From Cristatella mucedo (Eukaryota > Bryozoa > Phylactolaemata > Cristatellidae), in the NCBI GenBank assembly GCA_009760855.2, contig WPIO01000091.1:62001-126000 (forward strand): a stretch of 64,000 nt of DNA, read 5' to 3'. The notes beneath the pieces were generated by a model. That model was not told the DNA's origin, ran no database searches, and was given only the letters and a program-made list of their open reading frames with translations. The first letter of the stretch is position 1; every line of letters starts with the position of its first letter. Below, piece by piece: positions 47,518 through 60,815 of this stretch. The position numbers and the translations under genes are program-made.

Positions 47518-49800
47518 TTGCGTGTGATAACTTGCTGCAGAGTGCACAGCCTTGCATTAAGCCATTCACACTTGAATAACCTATTTTTACACGAGATCGC
47601 AGGAGATCGTACAATATCTAGATACTTTTAAACCACACGTCAAAGCGTGCAGAAGCTGGCAGCAGATTCCTACACGTTGCTTTAGGCAATCGCACTTCAA
47701 TGACTCATTTTGCTTGATTTTGCAGCAGCTCGCAGAATATAAAGACACCTCGATACTGCTCCTCATATCGTGTGAAAACTTGCTGCAGAGTGGGGCGCCT
47801 TGCAATTGTCCATTTACACTTGAATAGCTTATTTTTCATGAGTTCACAGAAGATCGCTCAATATCTAGATACCTTAAATTAACCCATCAAAGCGTGCAGT
47901 AGTTCGGAGCATAGTGCAGTCCTTGCTTTAGGCATTCGCACTTAAATAACTCATTTCGCTTGAGTTTGCAGCAGATATCAGTATATAAAGACACCTCGAT
48001 TCTGCTCGTTATAGCGTTTGATAACTTGCTGCAAAGTGCAGGGCCTTGCATTAAGCCATTCGGACTTGAATAACTTATTTTGCATGAGTTCACAGATGAT
48101 TGCACAATATCTGGATACTTTAAATCCACCCGTCGAAGCATGCAGGAGCTGGCAGCAGAGTGCTGTGCTTTGCTTTAGGCAATCGCACTTGAATAACTCA
48201 TTTCGCTTGTGTTTGCAGCAGATCGCTGAATATAAAGACACCTCAATAGAGCTCGTAATAGCCTGTGATAACTTGCTGCAGAGTGCTGAGCCTTGCATTA
48301 GGCCATTCACACTTGAATAGCTAACTTTCCATGACTTCACAGAAGATCGCACAATATCTAGTTACTTTAAATAAACCCGTCAAGTCATGCAGTCGCTCGG
48401 AGAGGAGTGCAGGCCTCGCTTCCGTTAATCGCACTAAAATAACTCATTTCGCTTGAGTTTGCAGCAGATCGCTGAATATAAAGACACCTCAATAGAGCTC
48501 GTAATAGCGTGTGATAACTTGCTGCAGAGTGAGGCGCCTTGCATTAGGCCATTCACACTTGAATGACCTACTAGGCATGAGATCGCAGCTGATTCCACAA
48601 TATCTAGATACTTTAAATCAACCCGTCTAAGCGTGCCGTAGCTTGCAGCGGAGTGCAGCTCCTTACTTCAGGCAATCGCACTTGAATAACTCATTTCACT
48701 TAAGGTTGCAGCGGATTGCGGAATATAAAGACACCTCGCTACTACTCGTTATAGCGTGTGATAACTTGCTGCAGAGTGCGTCGCCTAGCATTAGGCCATT
48801 CACACTTGGTTAGCTTATTTTGCATGAGTTCACAGCGGATCGCACAATATCTAGATACTTTAAATCGTCCCGTCAGAGCGTGCAGTAGCTTGCAGCAGAG
48901 TTCAGCTCCAAGCTTCAGGCAATCGCACTTGAATAACTCATTTCGCTTGAGTTTGATGCAAATCGCTGAATATAAAAAAAACCTCGATACTGCTCGTTAT
49001 ATCGTGAGATGACTTGCTGCAGAGTGTGGCGCCTAGCATTAACCCATTCACACTTGAATAGCTTATTTTGCATGAGTTCACAGCAGATCGCACGATATCT
49101 AGATACTTTAAATTAACCCGTAAAGGCATGCATTAGCTCGGAGCAGAGTGCTGGCCTTGCTTCAGGCAATCGCACTTGATTAACTCATTTCGCTTAAGTT
49201 TGCAGGAGAATGCAGCTCCTTGCTTAGGCAGTCGTAGTTAAATAACTCATTTTGCTTGAGTTTGCAGCAGGTCGCAGAATATGAAGACACCTCGATACTG
49301 CTCGTTATAGCGTGTGATAACCTGCTGCAAAGTGAGGCGCCTTGCATTAAGCCATTGACACTTAAAAAGCTTATTTTGCATGACTTCACAGCAGATCGCA
49401 CAATATCTAGATACTTTAAATCCGCCCGACGAAGCTTGCAAGAGCTGCCAGCAGAGTGCAGCACCTTGCTCAGAGCAATCGCACTTAAAAAACTCATTTC
49501 GATTGAGTTTGCAGAAGATCGCAAGATATAAAGACACCTCGATACTGCTCGTTATAGCGTGTGATAACTTGCTGGAGATTGCTGTGCCTTGCCCTAAGCC
49601 ATTCACACTTGAATAACTTATTTTGCATGAGTTCACAGCAGATCGCACAATATCTAGATACTTTAAATCAACCCGTCTAAGCGTGTGGTAGCTTGCAGCA
49701 TAGTGCAGCTCCTTGCTTTAGGCAATTGCACATGAATAACTCATTACCTTGAAATTGCAGCAGATCGCAGAATATAAATACACCGAGATACTGCTCCTCA
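47518..49800. repeat. Compound HOR, short block S1 (about 2,283 bp, 9 units)
   Basis: Landmarks 47,618, 47,865, 48,111, 48,358, 48,604, 48,851, 49,099, 49,407 and 49,654 give nine units, one with the 62 bp insert. S1 equals a long block minus one 802 bp three-unit module. Its first seven units match L1, L3 and L4. Confidence 0.87.
49209..49270. repeat. 62 bp quarter-unit insert, copy 6 of 14
   Basis: The single insert of short block S1. The left junction is GCAGGAG, and the body carries GGCAGTCGTAG, a variant shared only with the copy at 63,035. Confidence 0.92.
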
Positions 49801-50146
49801 TTGCCTGTGATAACTTGCTGCAGAGTGCACAGCCTTGCAATTAGCAATTCACACTTGAATAACCTATTTTACACGAGATCGCAGGAGATCGAACAATATC
49901 TAGATACTTTTAAACCACATGTCAAAGCGTGCGGAAGCTGGCAGCAGATTCCTACACCTTGCTTAAGGCAATCGCACTTCAATGACTCATTTTGCTTGAT
50001 TTTGCAGCAGATCGCCGAATATAAAGACACCTCGATACTGCTCCTCATATCGTTTGAAAACTTGCTGCAGAGTGGGGCGCCTTGCAATTGTCCATTTACA
50101 CTTGAATAGCTTATTTTGCATGAGTTCACAGCAGATCGCACAATAT

Positions 50147-51382
50147 CTAGATACTTTAAGTCGTCCCGTCAGACCGTGCAGTAGCTTGCAGCAGAGATGA
50201 GCTCCTTGCTTCAGGCAATCGCACATGAGTAACTCATTTCGCTTGAGTTTGATGCAGATCGTTGAATATAAAGACACCTCAATACTGCTCGTTATAGCGA
50301 GCGATAGCTTGCTGCAGAGTGCGGCGCCTAGCATTAGGCCATTCACACTTGAAAAACCTACTTTGCATGAGATCTCAGCAGATTGCACAATATCTAGATA
50401 ATTTAAATCAATCCGCCTAAGCCTGTGGTAGCTTGAAGCATAGTGCAGCTACTTTGTTTAGGCAATCGCACATGAATAATTTATTTAGCTTGAAGTTGCA
50501 GCAGATCGCAGAATATAAATACTACTCGATACTGCTCGTTTTAACATTTGATAACTTGCTGCAGAGTGTGGTGGCTTGCATTAAGCCACTGACACTTGAA
50601 TAACCTATTTTGCATGAGATCACATTAGATCGCACAATATCTAGATACTTTAAATCCCCCCCCGTCGAAGCTTGATGGAGCTCGGAGCAGAGTGGTCGAC
50701 CTTGCTTTAGGCAAAGGCACTTGAATTACGCATTTTGCTTGATTTTGCAGCAGATCGCGGAATATTAAGACACCTTGATTTTGTACGTTATAGCTTGTGA
50801 TAACTCGCTGCAGAGTGCAGGGCCTTGCATTAGGCCATTCGCACTTGAATAACTTATTTTGCATGAGTTCAAAGCAGATCGCACAATATCTAGATACTTT
50901 AAATCAACCCGTCAAGGCATGCAGTAGCTCGGAGAAGAGTGCAGATCTTGCTTTAAGCAATTGCACTTGAATAACTCATTTCGAATGAGGTTGCAGAAGA
51001 TCGCGAGATATAAAGACACCTCGATACTGCTCGTTATACCCTGCTATGACTTGCTGCAGAGTAAGGCGCCTTGCATTAGGCCATTAGCACTTAAGTAACT
51101 TATTTTGCATGAGATGAAATCAGATCGCATAATATCTAGAAACTATAAATCGACCAGTCACAGCATGCAGTAGCTTGCAGCAGAGTGCAGCTACTTGCTT
51201 TAGGCAATTGCACTCGACAAACTCATTTCGCTTGAGTTTGCAGCAGATCTCAAAATATAGAGAAACCTCGATGCTGCTCGTTATAGCGTTTGACAACTTG
51301 CTGCAGAGTGTGGCGCCTAGCATTAACCCATTCACACTTGAATAGCTTATTTTGCATGAGTTCACAGCAGATCGCACGATAT
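50147..51382. repeat. Core X, copy 1 (five divergent units)
   Basis: Five units marked by GCAGAGATGAGCTCCTTGC, TATAAATACTACTCGATAC, a run of 8 C at about 50,656-50,663 (ordinary units have CAACCCG or CCACCCG), GAGCAGAGTGGTCGACC, and TGCATGAGATGAAATCAG. The same ordered units occur at 56,319-57,557. They replace the ordinary units found in L1, S1, L3, L4 and S3. Confidence 0.87.
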
Positions 51383-51492
51383 CTAGTTACTTTAAATTAA
51401 CCCGTCAAGGCATGCATTAGCTCGGAGCAGAGTGCTGGCCTTGCTTCAGGCAATAGCACTTGATTAACTCATTTAGCTTAAGTTTGCAGCAA

Positions 51493-51554
51493 AATGCAGC
51501 TCCTTGCTTAGGCAATCGTAGTTAAATAACTCATTTTGCTTGAATTTGCAGCAG
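51493..51554. repeat. 62 bp quarter-unit insert, copy 7 of 14
   Basis: First insert of long block L2, with the GCAGCAA left junction and TTGCTTGAATTTGCAGCAG at the right. Confidence 0.92.
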
Positions 51555-52294
51555 GTCGCAGAATATGAAGACACCTCAATAGAGCTCGTAATAAAGTGTG
51601 ATAACTTGCTGCAGAGTGAGGCGCCTTGCATTAGGCCATTCACACTTGAATAACCTACTAGGCATGAGATCGCAGCTGATCGCACAATATCTAGATACTT
51701 TAAATCAACCTGTCTAACCGTGCCGTAGCTTGCAGCGGAGTGCAGTTCCTTACTTCAGGCAATCGCACTTGAATAACTCATTTCACTTAAGGTTGCAGCA
51801 GATTGCGGATTATAAAGACACCTTGCTACTACTCGTTATACCGTGTGATAACTTGCTGCAGAGTGCGTCGCCTAGCATTAGGCCATTCACACTTGATTAG
51901 CTTATTTTGCATGAGTTCACAGCAGATCGCACAATATCTAGATACTTTAAATCGTTTCTTCAGAGCGTGCAGTAGCTTGCTGCAGAGTTCAGCTCCTTGC
52001 TTCAGGCAATCGCACTTGAATAACTCATTTCGCTTGAGTTTGATGCAGATCGCTGAATATAAAAAAATCACGATGCTGCTCGTTATATCGTGAGATGACT
52101 TGCTGCAGAGTGTGGCGCCTAGCATTAACCCATTCACACTTGAATAGCTTATTTTGCATGAGTTCACAGCAGATCGCACGATATCTAGTTACTTTAAATT
52201 AACCCGTCAAGGCATGCATTAGCTCGGAGCAGAGTGCTGGCCTTGCTTCAGGCAATCGCACTTGAATAACTCATTTCGCTTAAGTTTGCAGCAG

Positions 52295-52356
52295 AATGCA
52301 GCTTCTTGCTTAGGCAATCGTAGTTAAATAACTCATTTTCCTTGAGTTTGCAGCAG
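52295..52356. repeat. 62 bp quarter-unit insert, copy 8 of 14
   Basis: Second insert of L2. It carries AATGCAGCTTCTTGC and CATTTTCCTTGAG, variants shared with the copy at 57,668. Confidence 0.92.
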
Positions 52357-54578
52357 GTCGCAGAATATGAAGACACCTCGATACTGCTCGTTATAGCGTG
52401 TGATAACTTGCTGCAAAGTGAGGCGCCTTGCATTAGGCCATTCACACTTGAAAAGCTCATTTTGCATGACTTCACAGCAGAATGCACAATATCTAGATAC
52501 TTTAAATCCGCCCGATGAAGCTTGCAAGAGCTGCCAGCAGAGTGCAGCACCTTGCGTAGAGCAATCCCACTTAAAAAACTCATTTCGATTGAGTTTGCAG
52601 AAGATCGCAAGATATAAAGACACCTCGATACTGCTCGTTATAGCGTGTGATAACTTGCTGAAGATTGCTGTGCCTTGCCCTAAGCCATTCACACTTGAAT
52701 AACTTATTTTGCATAAGTTCACAGCAGATCGCACAATATCTAGATACTTTAAATCAACCCGTCTAAGCGTATGGTAGCTTGCAGCATAGTGCAGCTCCTT
52801 GCTTTAGGCAATCGCACAAGAATAACTCTTCACCAATAAAATTGCAGCAGATCGCAGAATATAAATACACCTAGATACTGCTCCTCATTGCGTGTGATAA
52901 CTTGCTGTAGAGTGCACAGCCTTGCATTAAGCCATTCACACTTGAATAACCTATTTTACACGAGATCGCAGGAGATCGTACAATATCTAGATACTTTTAA
53001 ACCACACGTCAAAGCGTGCAGAAGCTGGCAGCAGATTCCTACACGTTGCTTTAGGCAATCGCACTTCAATGACTCATTTTGCTTGATTTTGCAGCAGCTC
53101 GCAGAATATAAAGACACCTCGATACTGCTCCTCATATCGTGTGAAAACTTGCTGCAGAGTGGGGCGCCTTGCAATTGTCCATTTACACTTGAATAGCTTA
53201 TTTTTCATGAGTTCACAGAAGATCGCTCAATATCTAGATACCTTAAATTAACCCATCAAAGCGTGCAGTAGTTCGGAGCATAGTGCAGTCCTTGCTTTAG
53301 GCATTCGCACTTAAATAACTCATTTCGCTTGAGTTTGCAGCAGATATCAGTATATAAAGACACCTCGATTCTGCTCGTTATAGCGTTTGATAACTTGCTG
53401 CAAAGTGCAGGGCCTTTCATTAAGCCATTCGGACTTGAATAACTTATTTTGCATGAGTTCACAGATGATTGCACAATATCTGGATACTTTAAATCCACCC
53501 GTCGAAGCATGCAGGAGCTGGCAGCAGAGTGCTGTGCTTTGCTTTAGGCAATCGCACTTGAATAACTCATTTCGCTTGTGTTTGCAGCAGATCGCTGAAT
53601 ATAAAGACACCTCAATAGAGCTCGTAATAGCCTGTGATAACTTGCTGCAGAGTGCTGAGCCTTGCATTAGGCCATTCACACTTGAATAGCTAATTTTCCA
53701 TGACTTCACAGAAGATCGCACAATATCTAGTTACTTTAAATCAACCTGTCAAGTCATGCAGTCGCTCGAAGAGGAGTGTAGGCCTCGCTTCCGGCAATTG
53801 CACCAAAATAACTCATTTCGCTTGAGTTTGCAGCAGATCGCTGAATATAAAGACACCTCAATAGAGCTCGTAATAGCGTGTGATAACTTGCTGCAGAGTG
53901 AGGCACCTTGCATTAGGCCATTCACACTTGAATAACCTACTAGGCATGAGATCGCAGCTGATCCCACAATATCTAGATACTTTAAATCAACCCGTCTAAG
54001 CGTGCCGTAGCTTGCAGCGGAGTGCAGCTCCTTACTTCAGGCAATCGCACTTGAATAACTCATTTCACTTAAGGTTGCAGCAGATTGCGGAATATAAAGA
54101 CACCTTGCTACTACTCGTTATAGCGTGTGATAACTTGCTGCAGAGTTCGTCGCCTAGCATTAGGCCATTCACACTTGATTAGCTTATTTTTGCATGAGTT
54201 CACAGCAGATCGCACAATATCTAGATACTTTAAATCGTCCCGTCAGAGCGTGCAGTAGCTTGCAGCAGAGTTCAGCTCCTTGCTTCAGGCAATCGCACTT
54301 GAATAACTCATTTCGCTTGAGTTTGATGCAGATCGCTGAATATAAAAAAAACCTCGATACTGGTCGTTATATCGTGAGAGGACTTGCTGCAAAGTGTGGC
54401 GCCTAACATTAACCCATTCACACTTGAATAGCTTATTTTGCATGAGTTCACAGCAGATCGCACGATATCTAGATACTTTAAATTGACCAGTCAAGGCATG
54501 CATTAGCTCGGAGCAGAGTGCTGGCCTTGCTTCAGGCAATAGCACTTGATTAACTCATTTAGCTTAAGTTTGCAGCAA

Positions 54579-54640
54579 AATGCAGCTCCTTGCTTAGGCA
54601 ATCGTAGTTAAATAACTCATTTTGCTTGAATTTGCAGCAG
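54579..54640. repeat. 62 bp quarter-unit insert, copy 9 of 14
   Basis: First insert of long block L3, matching the copies at 51,493 and 59,951 (GCAGCAA junction, CTTGAATTTGCAGC). Confidence 0.92.
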
Positions 54641-55380
54641 GTCGCAGAATATGAAGACACCTCAATAGAGCTCGTAATAAAGTGTGATAACTTGCTGCAG
54701 AGTGAGGCGCCTTGCATTAGGCCATTCACACTTGAATAACCTACTAGGCATGAGATCGCAGCTGATCGCACAATATCTAGATACTTTAAATCAACCTGTC
54801 TAACCGTGCCGTAGCTTGCAGCGGAGTGCAGTTCCTTACTTCAGGCAATCGCACTTGAATAACTCATTTCACTTAAGGTTGCAGCAGATTGCGGATTATA
54901 AAGACACCTTGCTACTACTCGTTATAGCGTGTGATAACTTGCTGCAGAGTGCGTCGCCTAGCATTAGGCCATTCACACTTGATTAGCTTATTTTGCATGA
55001 GTTCACAGCAGATCGCACAATATCTAGATACTTTAAATCGTTTCTTCAGAGCGTGCAGTAGCTTGCTGCAGAGTTCAGCTCCTTGCTTCAGGCAATCGCA
55101 CTTGAATAACTCATTTCGCTTGAGTTTGATGCAGATCGCTGAATATAAAAAAATCACGATACTGCTCGTTATATCGTGAGATGACTTGCTGCAGAGTGTG
55201 GCGCCTAGCATTAACCCATTCACACTTGAATAGCTTATTTTGCATGAGTTCACAGCAGATCGCACGATATCTAGATACTTTAAATTAACCCGTCAAGGTA
55301 TGCATTAGCTCGGAGCAGAGTGCTGGCCTTGCTTCAGGCAATCGCACTTGATTAACTCATTTCGCTTAAGTTTGCAGCAG

Positions 55381-55442
55381 AATGCAGCTCCTTGCTTAGG
55401 CAATCGTAGTTAAATAACTCATTTTGCTTGAGTTTGCAGCAG
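55381..55442. repeat. 62 bp quarter-unit insert, copy 10 of 14
   Basis: Second insert of L3, with the intact GCAGCAG junction; it matches the copies at 46,925 and 60,754. Confidence 0.92.
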
Positions 55443-56318
55443 GTCGCAGAATATGAAGATACCTCAATACTGCTCGTTATAGCGTGTGATAACTTGCTGC
55501 AAAGTGAGGCGCCTTGCATTAAGCCATTCACACTTGAAAAGCTTATTTTGCATGACTTCACAGCAGATCGCAAAGTATGTAGATACTTTAAATCCACCCG
55601 ATGAAGCTTGCAAGAGCTGCCAGCAGAGTGCAGCACCTTGCTCAGAGCAATCGCACTTAAATAACTCATTTCGATTGAGGTTGCAGAAGATCGCAAGATA
55701 TAAAGACACCTCGATACTGCTCGTTATAGCGTGTGATAACTTGCTGGTGATTGCTGTGCCTTGCCCTAAGCCATTCACACTTGAATAACTTATTTTGCTT
55801 GAGTTCACAGCAGATCGCACAATATCTAGATACTTTAAATCAACCCGTCTAAGCGTGTGGTAGCTTGCAGCATAGTGCAGCTCCTTGCTTTAGGCAATCG
55901 CACATGAATAACTCATTACCTTAAAATTGCAGCAGATCGCAGAATATAAATACACCGAGATACTGCTCCTCATTGCGTGTGATAACTTGCTGCAGAGTGC
56001 ACAGCCTTGCATTAAGCCATTCACACTTGAATAACCTATTTTACACGAGATCGCAAGAGATCGTACAATATCTAGATACTTTTAAACCACACGTCAAAGC
56101 GTGCAGAAGCTGGCAGCAGATTCCTACACCTTGCTTTAGGCAATCGCACTTCAATGACTCATTTTGCTTGATTTTGCAGCAGCTCTTAGAATATAAAGAC
56201 ACCTCGATACTGCTCCTCATATCGTTTGAAAACTTGCTGCAGAGTGGGGCGCCTTGCAATTGTCCATTTACACTTGAATAGCTTATTTTGCATGAGTTCA
56301 CAGCAGATCGCACAATAT

Positions 56319-57557
56319 CTAGATACTTTAAGTCGTCCCGTCAGACCGTGCAGTAGCTTGCAGCAGAGATGAGCTCCTTGCTTCAGGCAATCGCACATGA
56401 GTAACTCATTTCGCTTGAGTTTGATGCAGATCGTTGAATATAAAGACACCTCAATACTGCTCGTTATAGCGAGCGATAGCTTGCTGCAGAGTGCGGCGCC
56501 TAGCATTAGGCCATTCACACTTGAAAAAACCTACTTTGCATGAGATCTCAGCAGATCGCACAATATCTAGATAATTTAAATCAATCCGCCTAAGCCTGTG
56601 GTAGCTTGAAGCATAGTGCAGCTACTTTGTTTAGGCAATCGCACATGAATAATTTATTTAGCTTGAAGTTGCAGCAGATCGCAGAATATAAATACTACTC
56701 GATACTGCTCGTTTTAACATTTGATAACTTGCTGCAGAGTGTGGTGGCTTGCATTAAGCCACTGACACTTGAATAACCTATTTTGCATGAGATCACATTA
56801 GATCGCACAATATCTAGATACTTTAAATCCCCCCCCCCGTCGAAGCTTGATGGAGCTCGGAGCAGAGTGGTCGACCTTGCTTTAGGCAAAGGCACTTGAA
56901 TTACGCATTTTGCTTGATTTTGCAGCAGATCGCGGAATATTAAGACACCTTGATTTTGTACGTTATAGCTTGTGATAACTCGCTGCAGAGTGCAGGGCCT
57001 TGCATTAGGCCATTCGCACTTGAATAACTTATTTTGCATGAGTTCAAAGCAGATCGCACAATATCTAGATACTTTAAATCAACCCGTCAAGGCATGCAGT
57101 AGCTCGGAGAAGAGTGCAGATCTTGCTTTAAACAATTGCACTTGAATAACTCATTTCGAATGAGGTTGCAGAAGATCGCGAGATATAAAGACACCTCGAT
57201 ACTGCTCGTTATACCCTGCTATGACTTGCTGCAGAGTAAGGCGCCTTGCATTAGGCCATTAGCACTTAAGTAACTTATTTTGCATGAGATGAAATCAGAT
57301 CGCATAATATCTAGAAACTATAAATCGACCAGTCACAGCATGCAGTAGCTTGCAGCAGAGTGCAGCTACTTGCTTTAGGCAATTGCACTCGACAAACTCA
57401 TTTCGCTTGAGTTTGCAGCAGATCTCAAAATATAGAGAAACCTCGATGCTGCTCGTTATAGCGTTTGACAACTTGCTGCAGAGTGTGGCGCCTAGCATTA
57501 ACCCATTCACACTTGAATAGCTTATTTTGCATGAGTTCACAGCAGATCGCACGATAT
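56319..57557. repeat. Core X, copy 2 (five divergent units)
   Basis: It matches 50,147-51,382 at offsets of 6,172 to 6,175 bp. The offset grows by 1 at GAAAAAACC near 56,523 and by 2 at the C run (10 C from about 56,829, against 8). Substitutions seen include GATCGCAC for GATTGCAC near 56,548 and TTTAAACAATTGC for TTTAAGCAATTGC near 57,126; otherwise the copies look nearly identical. Confidence 0.87.
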
Positions 57558-57667
57558 CTAGTTACTTTAAATTAACCCGTCAAGGCATGCATTAGCTCGG
57601 AGCAGAGTGCTGGCCTTGCTTCAGGCAATCGCACTTGAATAACTCATTTCGCTTAAGTTTGCAGCAG

Positions 57668-57729
57668 AATGCAGCTTCTTGCTTAGGCAATCGTAGTTAA
57701 ATAACTCATTTTCCTTGAGTTTGCAGCAG
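57668..57729. repeat. 62 bp quarter-unit insert, copy 11 of 14
   Basis: Single insert of short block S2. It shares the AATGCAGCTTCTTGC variant with the copy at 52,295, in keeping with the 5,373 bp super-unit. Confidence 0.92.
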
Positions 57730-59950
57730 GTCGCAGAATATGAAGACACCTCGATACTGCTCGTTATAGCGTGTGATAACTTGCTGCAAAGTGAGGCGCC
57801 TTGCATTAGGCCATTCACACTTGAAAAGCTCATTTTGCATGACTTCACAGCAGAATGCACAATATCTAGATACTTTAAATCCGCCCGATGAAGCTTGCAA
57901 GAGCTGCCAGCAGAGTGCAGCACCTTGCGTAGAGCAATCCCACTTAAAAAACTCATTTCGATTGAGTTTGCAGAAGATCGCAAGATATAAAGACACCTCG
58001 ATACTGCTCGTTATAGCGTGTGATAACTTGCTGAAGATTGCTGTGCCTTGCCCTAAGCCATTCACACTTGAATAACTTATTTTGCATAAGTTCACAGCAG
58101 ATCGCACAATATCTGGATACTTTAAATCAACCCGTCTAAGCGTATGGTAGCTTGCAGCATAGTGCAGCTCCTTGCTTTAGGCAATCGCACAAGAATAACT
58201 CTTCACCAATAAAATTGCAGCAGATCGCAGAATATAAATACACCTAGATACTGCTCCTCATTGCGTGTGATAACTTGCTGCAGAGTGCACAGCCTTGCAT
58301 TAAGCCATTCACACTTGAATAACCTATTTTACACGAGATCGCAGGAGATCGTACAATATCTAGATACTTTTAAACCACACGTCAAAGCGTGCAGAAGCTG
58401 GCAGCAGATTCCTACACGTTGCTTTAGGCAATCGCACTTCAATGACTCATTTTGCTTGATTTTGCAGCAGCTCGCAGAATATAAAGACACCTCGATACTG
58501 CTCCTCATATCGTGTGAAAACTTGCTGCAGAGTGGGGCGCCTTGCAATTGTCCATTTACACTTGAATAGCTTATTTTTCATGAGTTCACAGAAGATCGCT
58601 CAATATCTAGATACCTTAAATTAACCCATCAAAGCGTGCAGTAGTTCGGAGCATAGTGCAGTCCTTGCTTTAGGCATTCGCACTTAAATAACTCATTTCG
58701 CTTGAGTTTGCAGCAGATATCAGTATATAAAGACACATCGATTCTGCTCGTTATAGCGTTTGATAACTTGCTGCAAAGTGCAGGGCCTTGCATTAAGCCA
58801 TTCGGACTTGAATAACTTATTTTGCATGAGTTCACAGATGATTGCACAATATCTGGATACTTTAAATCCACCCGTCGAAGCATGCAGGAGCTGGCAGCAG
58901 AGTGCTGTGCTTTGCTTTAGGCAATCGCACTTGAATAACTCATTTCGCTTGTGTTTGCAGCAGATCGCTGAATATAAAGACACCTCAATAGAGCTCGTAA
59001 TAGCCTGTGATAACTTGCTGCAGAGTGCTAAGCCTTGCATTAGGCCATTCACACTTGAATAGCTAATTTTCCATGACTTCACAGAAGATCGCACAATATC
59101 TAGTTACTTTAAATCAACCTGTCAAGTCATGCAGTCGCTCGAAGAGGAGTGTAGGCCTCGCTTCCGGCAATTGCACCAAAATAACTCATTTCGCTTGAGT
59201 TTGCAGCAGATCGCTGAATATAAAGACACCTCAATAGAGCTCGTAATAGCGTGTGATAACTTGCTGCAGAGTGAGGCACCTTGCATTAGGCCATTCACAC
59301 TTGAATAACCTACTAGGCATGAGATCGCAGCTGATCCCACAATATCTAGATACTTTAAATCAACCCGTCTAAGCGTGCCGTAGCTTGCAGCGGAGTGCAG
59401 CTCCTTACTTCAGGCAATCGCACTTGAATAACTCATTTCACTTAAGGTTGCAGCAGATTGCGGAATATAAAGACACCTTGCTACTACTCGTTATAGCGTG
59501 TGATAACTTGCTGCAGAGTTCGTCGCCTAGCATTAGGCCATTCACACTTGATTAGCTTATTTTGCATGAGTTCACAGCAGATCGCACAATATCTAGATAC
59601 TTTAAATCGTCCCGTCAGAGCGTGCAGTAGCTTGCAGCAGAGTTCAGCTCCTTGCTTCAGGCAATCGCACTTGAATAACTCATTTCGCTTGAGTTTGATG
59701 CAGATCGCTGAATATAAAAAAAACCTCGATACTGGTCGTTATATCGTGAGAGGACTTGCTGCAAAGTGTGGCGCCTAACATTAACCCATTCACACTTGAA
59801 TAGCTTATTTTGCATGAGTTCACAGCAGATCGCACGATATCTAGATACTTTAAATTGACCAGTCAAGGCATGCATTAGCTCGGAGCAGAGTGCTGGCCTT
59901 GCTTCAGGCAATAGCACTTGATTAACTCATTTAGCTTAAGTTTGCAGCAA

Positions 59951-60012
59951 AATGCAGCTCCTTGCTTAGGCAATCGTAGTTAAATAACTCATTTTGCTTG
60001 AATTTGCAGCAG
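59951..60012. repeat. 62 bp quarter-unit insert, copy 12 of 14
   Basis: First insert of long block L4, with the GCAGCAA junction; counterpart of the copy at 54,579. Confidence 0.92.
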
Positions 60013-60753
60013 GTCGCAGAATATGAAGACACCTCAATAGAGCTCGTAATAAAGTGTGATAACTTGCTGCAGAGTGAGGCGCCTTGCATTAGGCCATTCA
60101 CACTTGAATAACCTACTAGGCATGAGATCGCAGCTGATCGCACAATATCTAGATACTTTAAATCAACCTGTCTAACCGTGCCGTAGCTTGCAGCGGAGTG
60201 CAGTTCCTTACTTCAGGCAATCGCACTTGAATAACTCATTTCACTTAAGGTTGCAGCAGATTGCGGATTATAAAGACACCTTGCTACTACTCGTTATAGC
60301 GTGTGATAACTTGCTGCAGAGTGCGTCGCCTAGCATTAGGCCATTCACACTTGATTAGCTTATTTTGCATGAGTTCACAGCAGATCGCACAATATCTAGA
60401 TACTTTAAATCGTTTTCTTCAGAGCGTGCAGTAGCTTGCTGCAGAGTTCAGCTCCTTGCTTCAGGCAATCGCACTTGAATAACTCATTTCGCTTGAGTTT
60501 GATGCAGATCGCTGAATATAAAAAAATCACGATACTGCTCGTTATATCGTGAGATGACTTGCTGCAGAGTGTGGCGCCTAGCATTAACCCATTCACACTT
60601 GAATAGCTTATTTTGCATGAGTTCACAGCAGATCGCACGATATCTAGATACTTTAAATTAACCCGTCAAGGTATGCATTAGCTCGGAGCAGAGTGCTGGC
60701 CTTGCTTCAGGCAATCGCACTTGATTAACTCATTTCGCTTAAGTTTGCAGCAG

Positions 60754-60815
60754 AATGCAGCTCCTTGCTTAGGCAATCGTAGTTAAATAACTCATTTTGC
60801 TTGAGTTTGCAGCAG
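60754..60815. repeat. 62 bp quarter-unit insert, copy 13 of 14
   Basis: Second insert of L4; counterpart of the copy at 55,381. The spacing to the first insert is 803 bp because of one extra T (ATCGTTTTCTTC near 60,410). Confidence 0.92.

Larger units (their letters stand above)
49801..52887. repeat. Compound HOR, long block L2 (about 3,087 bp) with divergent core
   Basis: Twelve units with two inserts, as in L1. The units from about 50,147 to 51,383 are of a distinct type (core X, annotated separately) not seen in L1, L3 or L4. The right part with the inserts has the usual sequence. Confidence 0.87.
52888..55972. repeat. Compound HOR, long block L3 (about 3,085 bp)
   Basis: Twelve units with two inserts and ordinary core units. 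With S2 it forms the 5,373 bp super-unit that continues into L4 and S3. Confidence 0.87.
55973..58260. repeat. Compound HOR, short block S2 (about 2,288 bp) with core X
   Basis: Nine units with one insert. Its core (56,319-57,557) is the second copy of core X, whereas S1 and S3 have ordinary cores. The extra 3-5 bp relative to the other short blocks come mainly from the longer C run and one extra A near 56,525. Confidence 0.87.
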
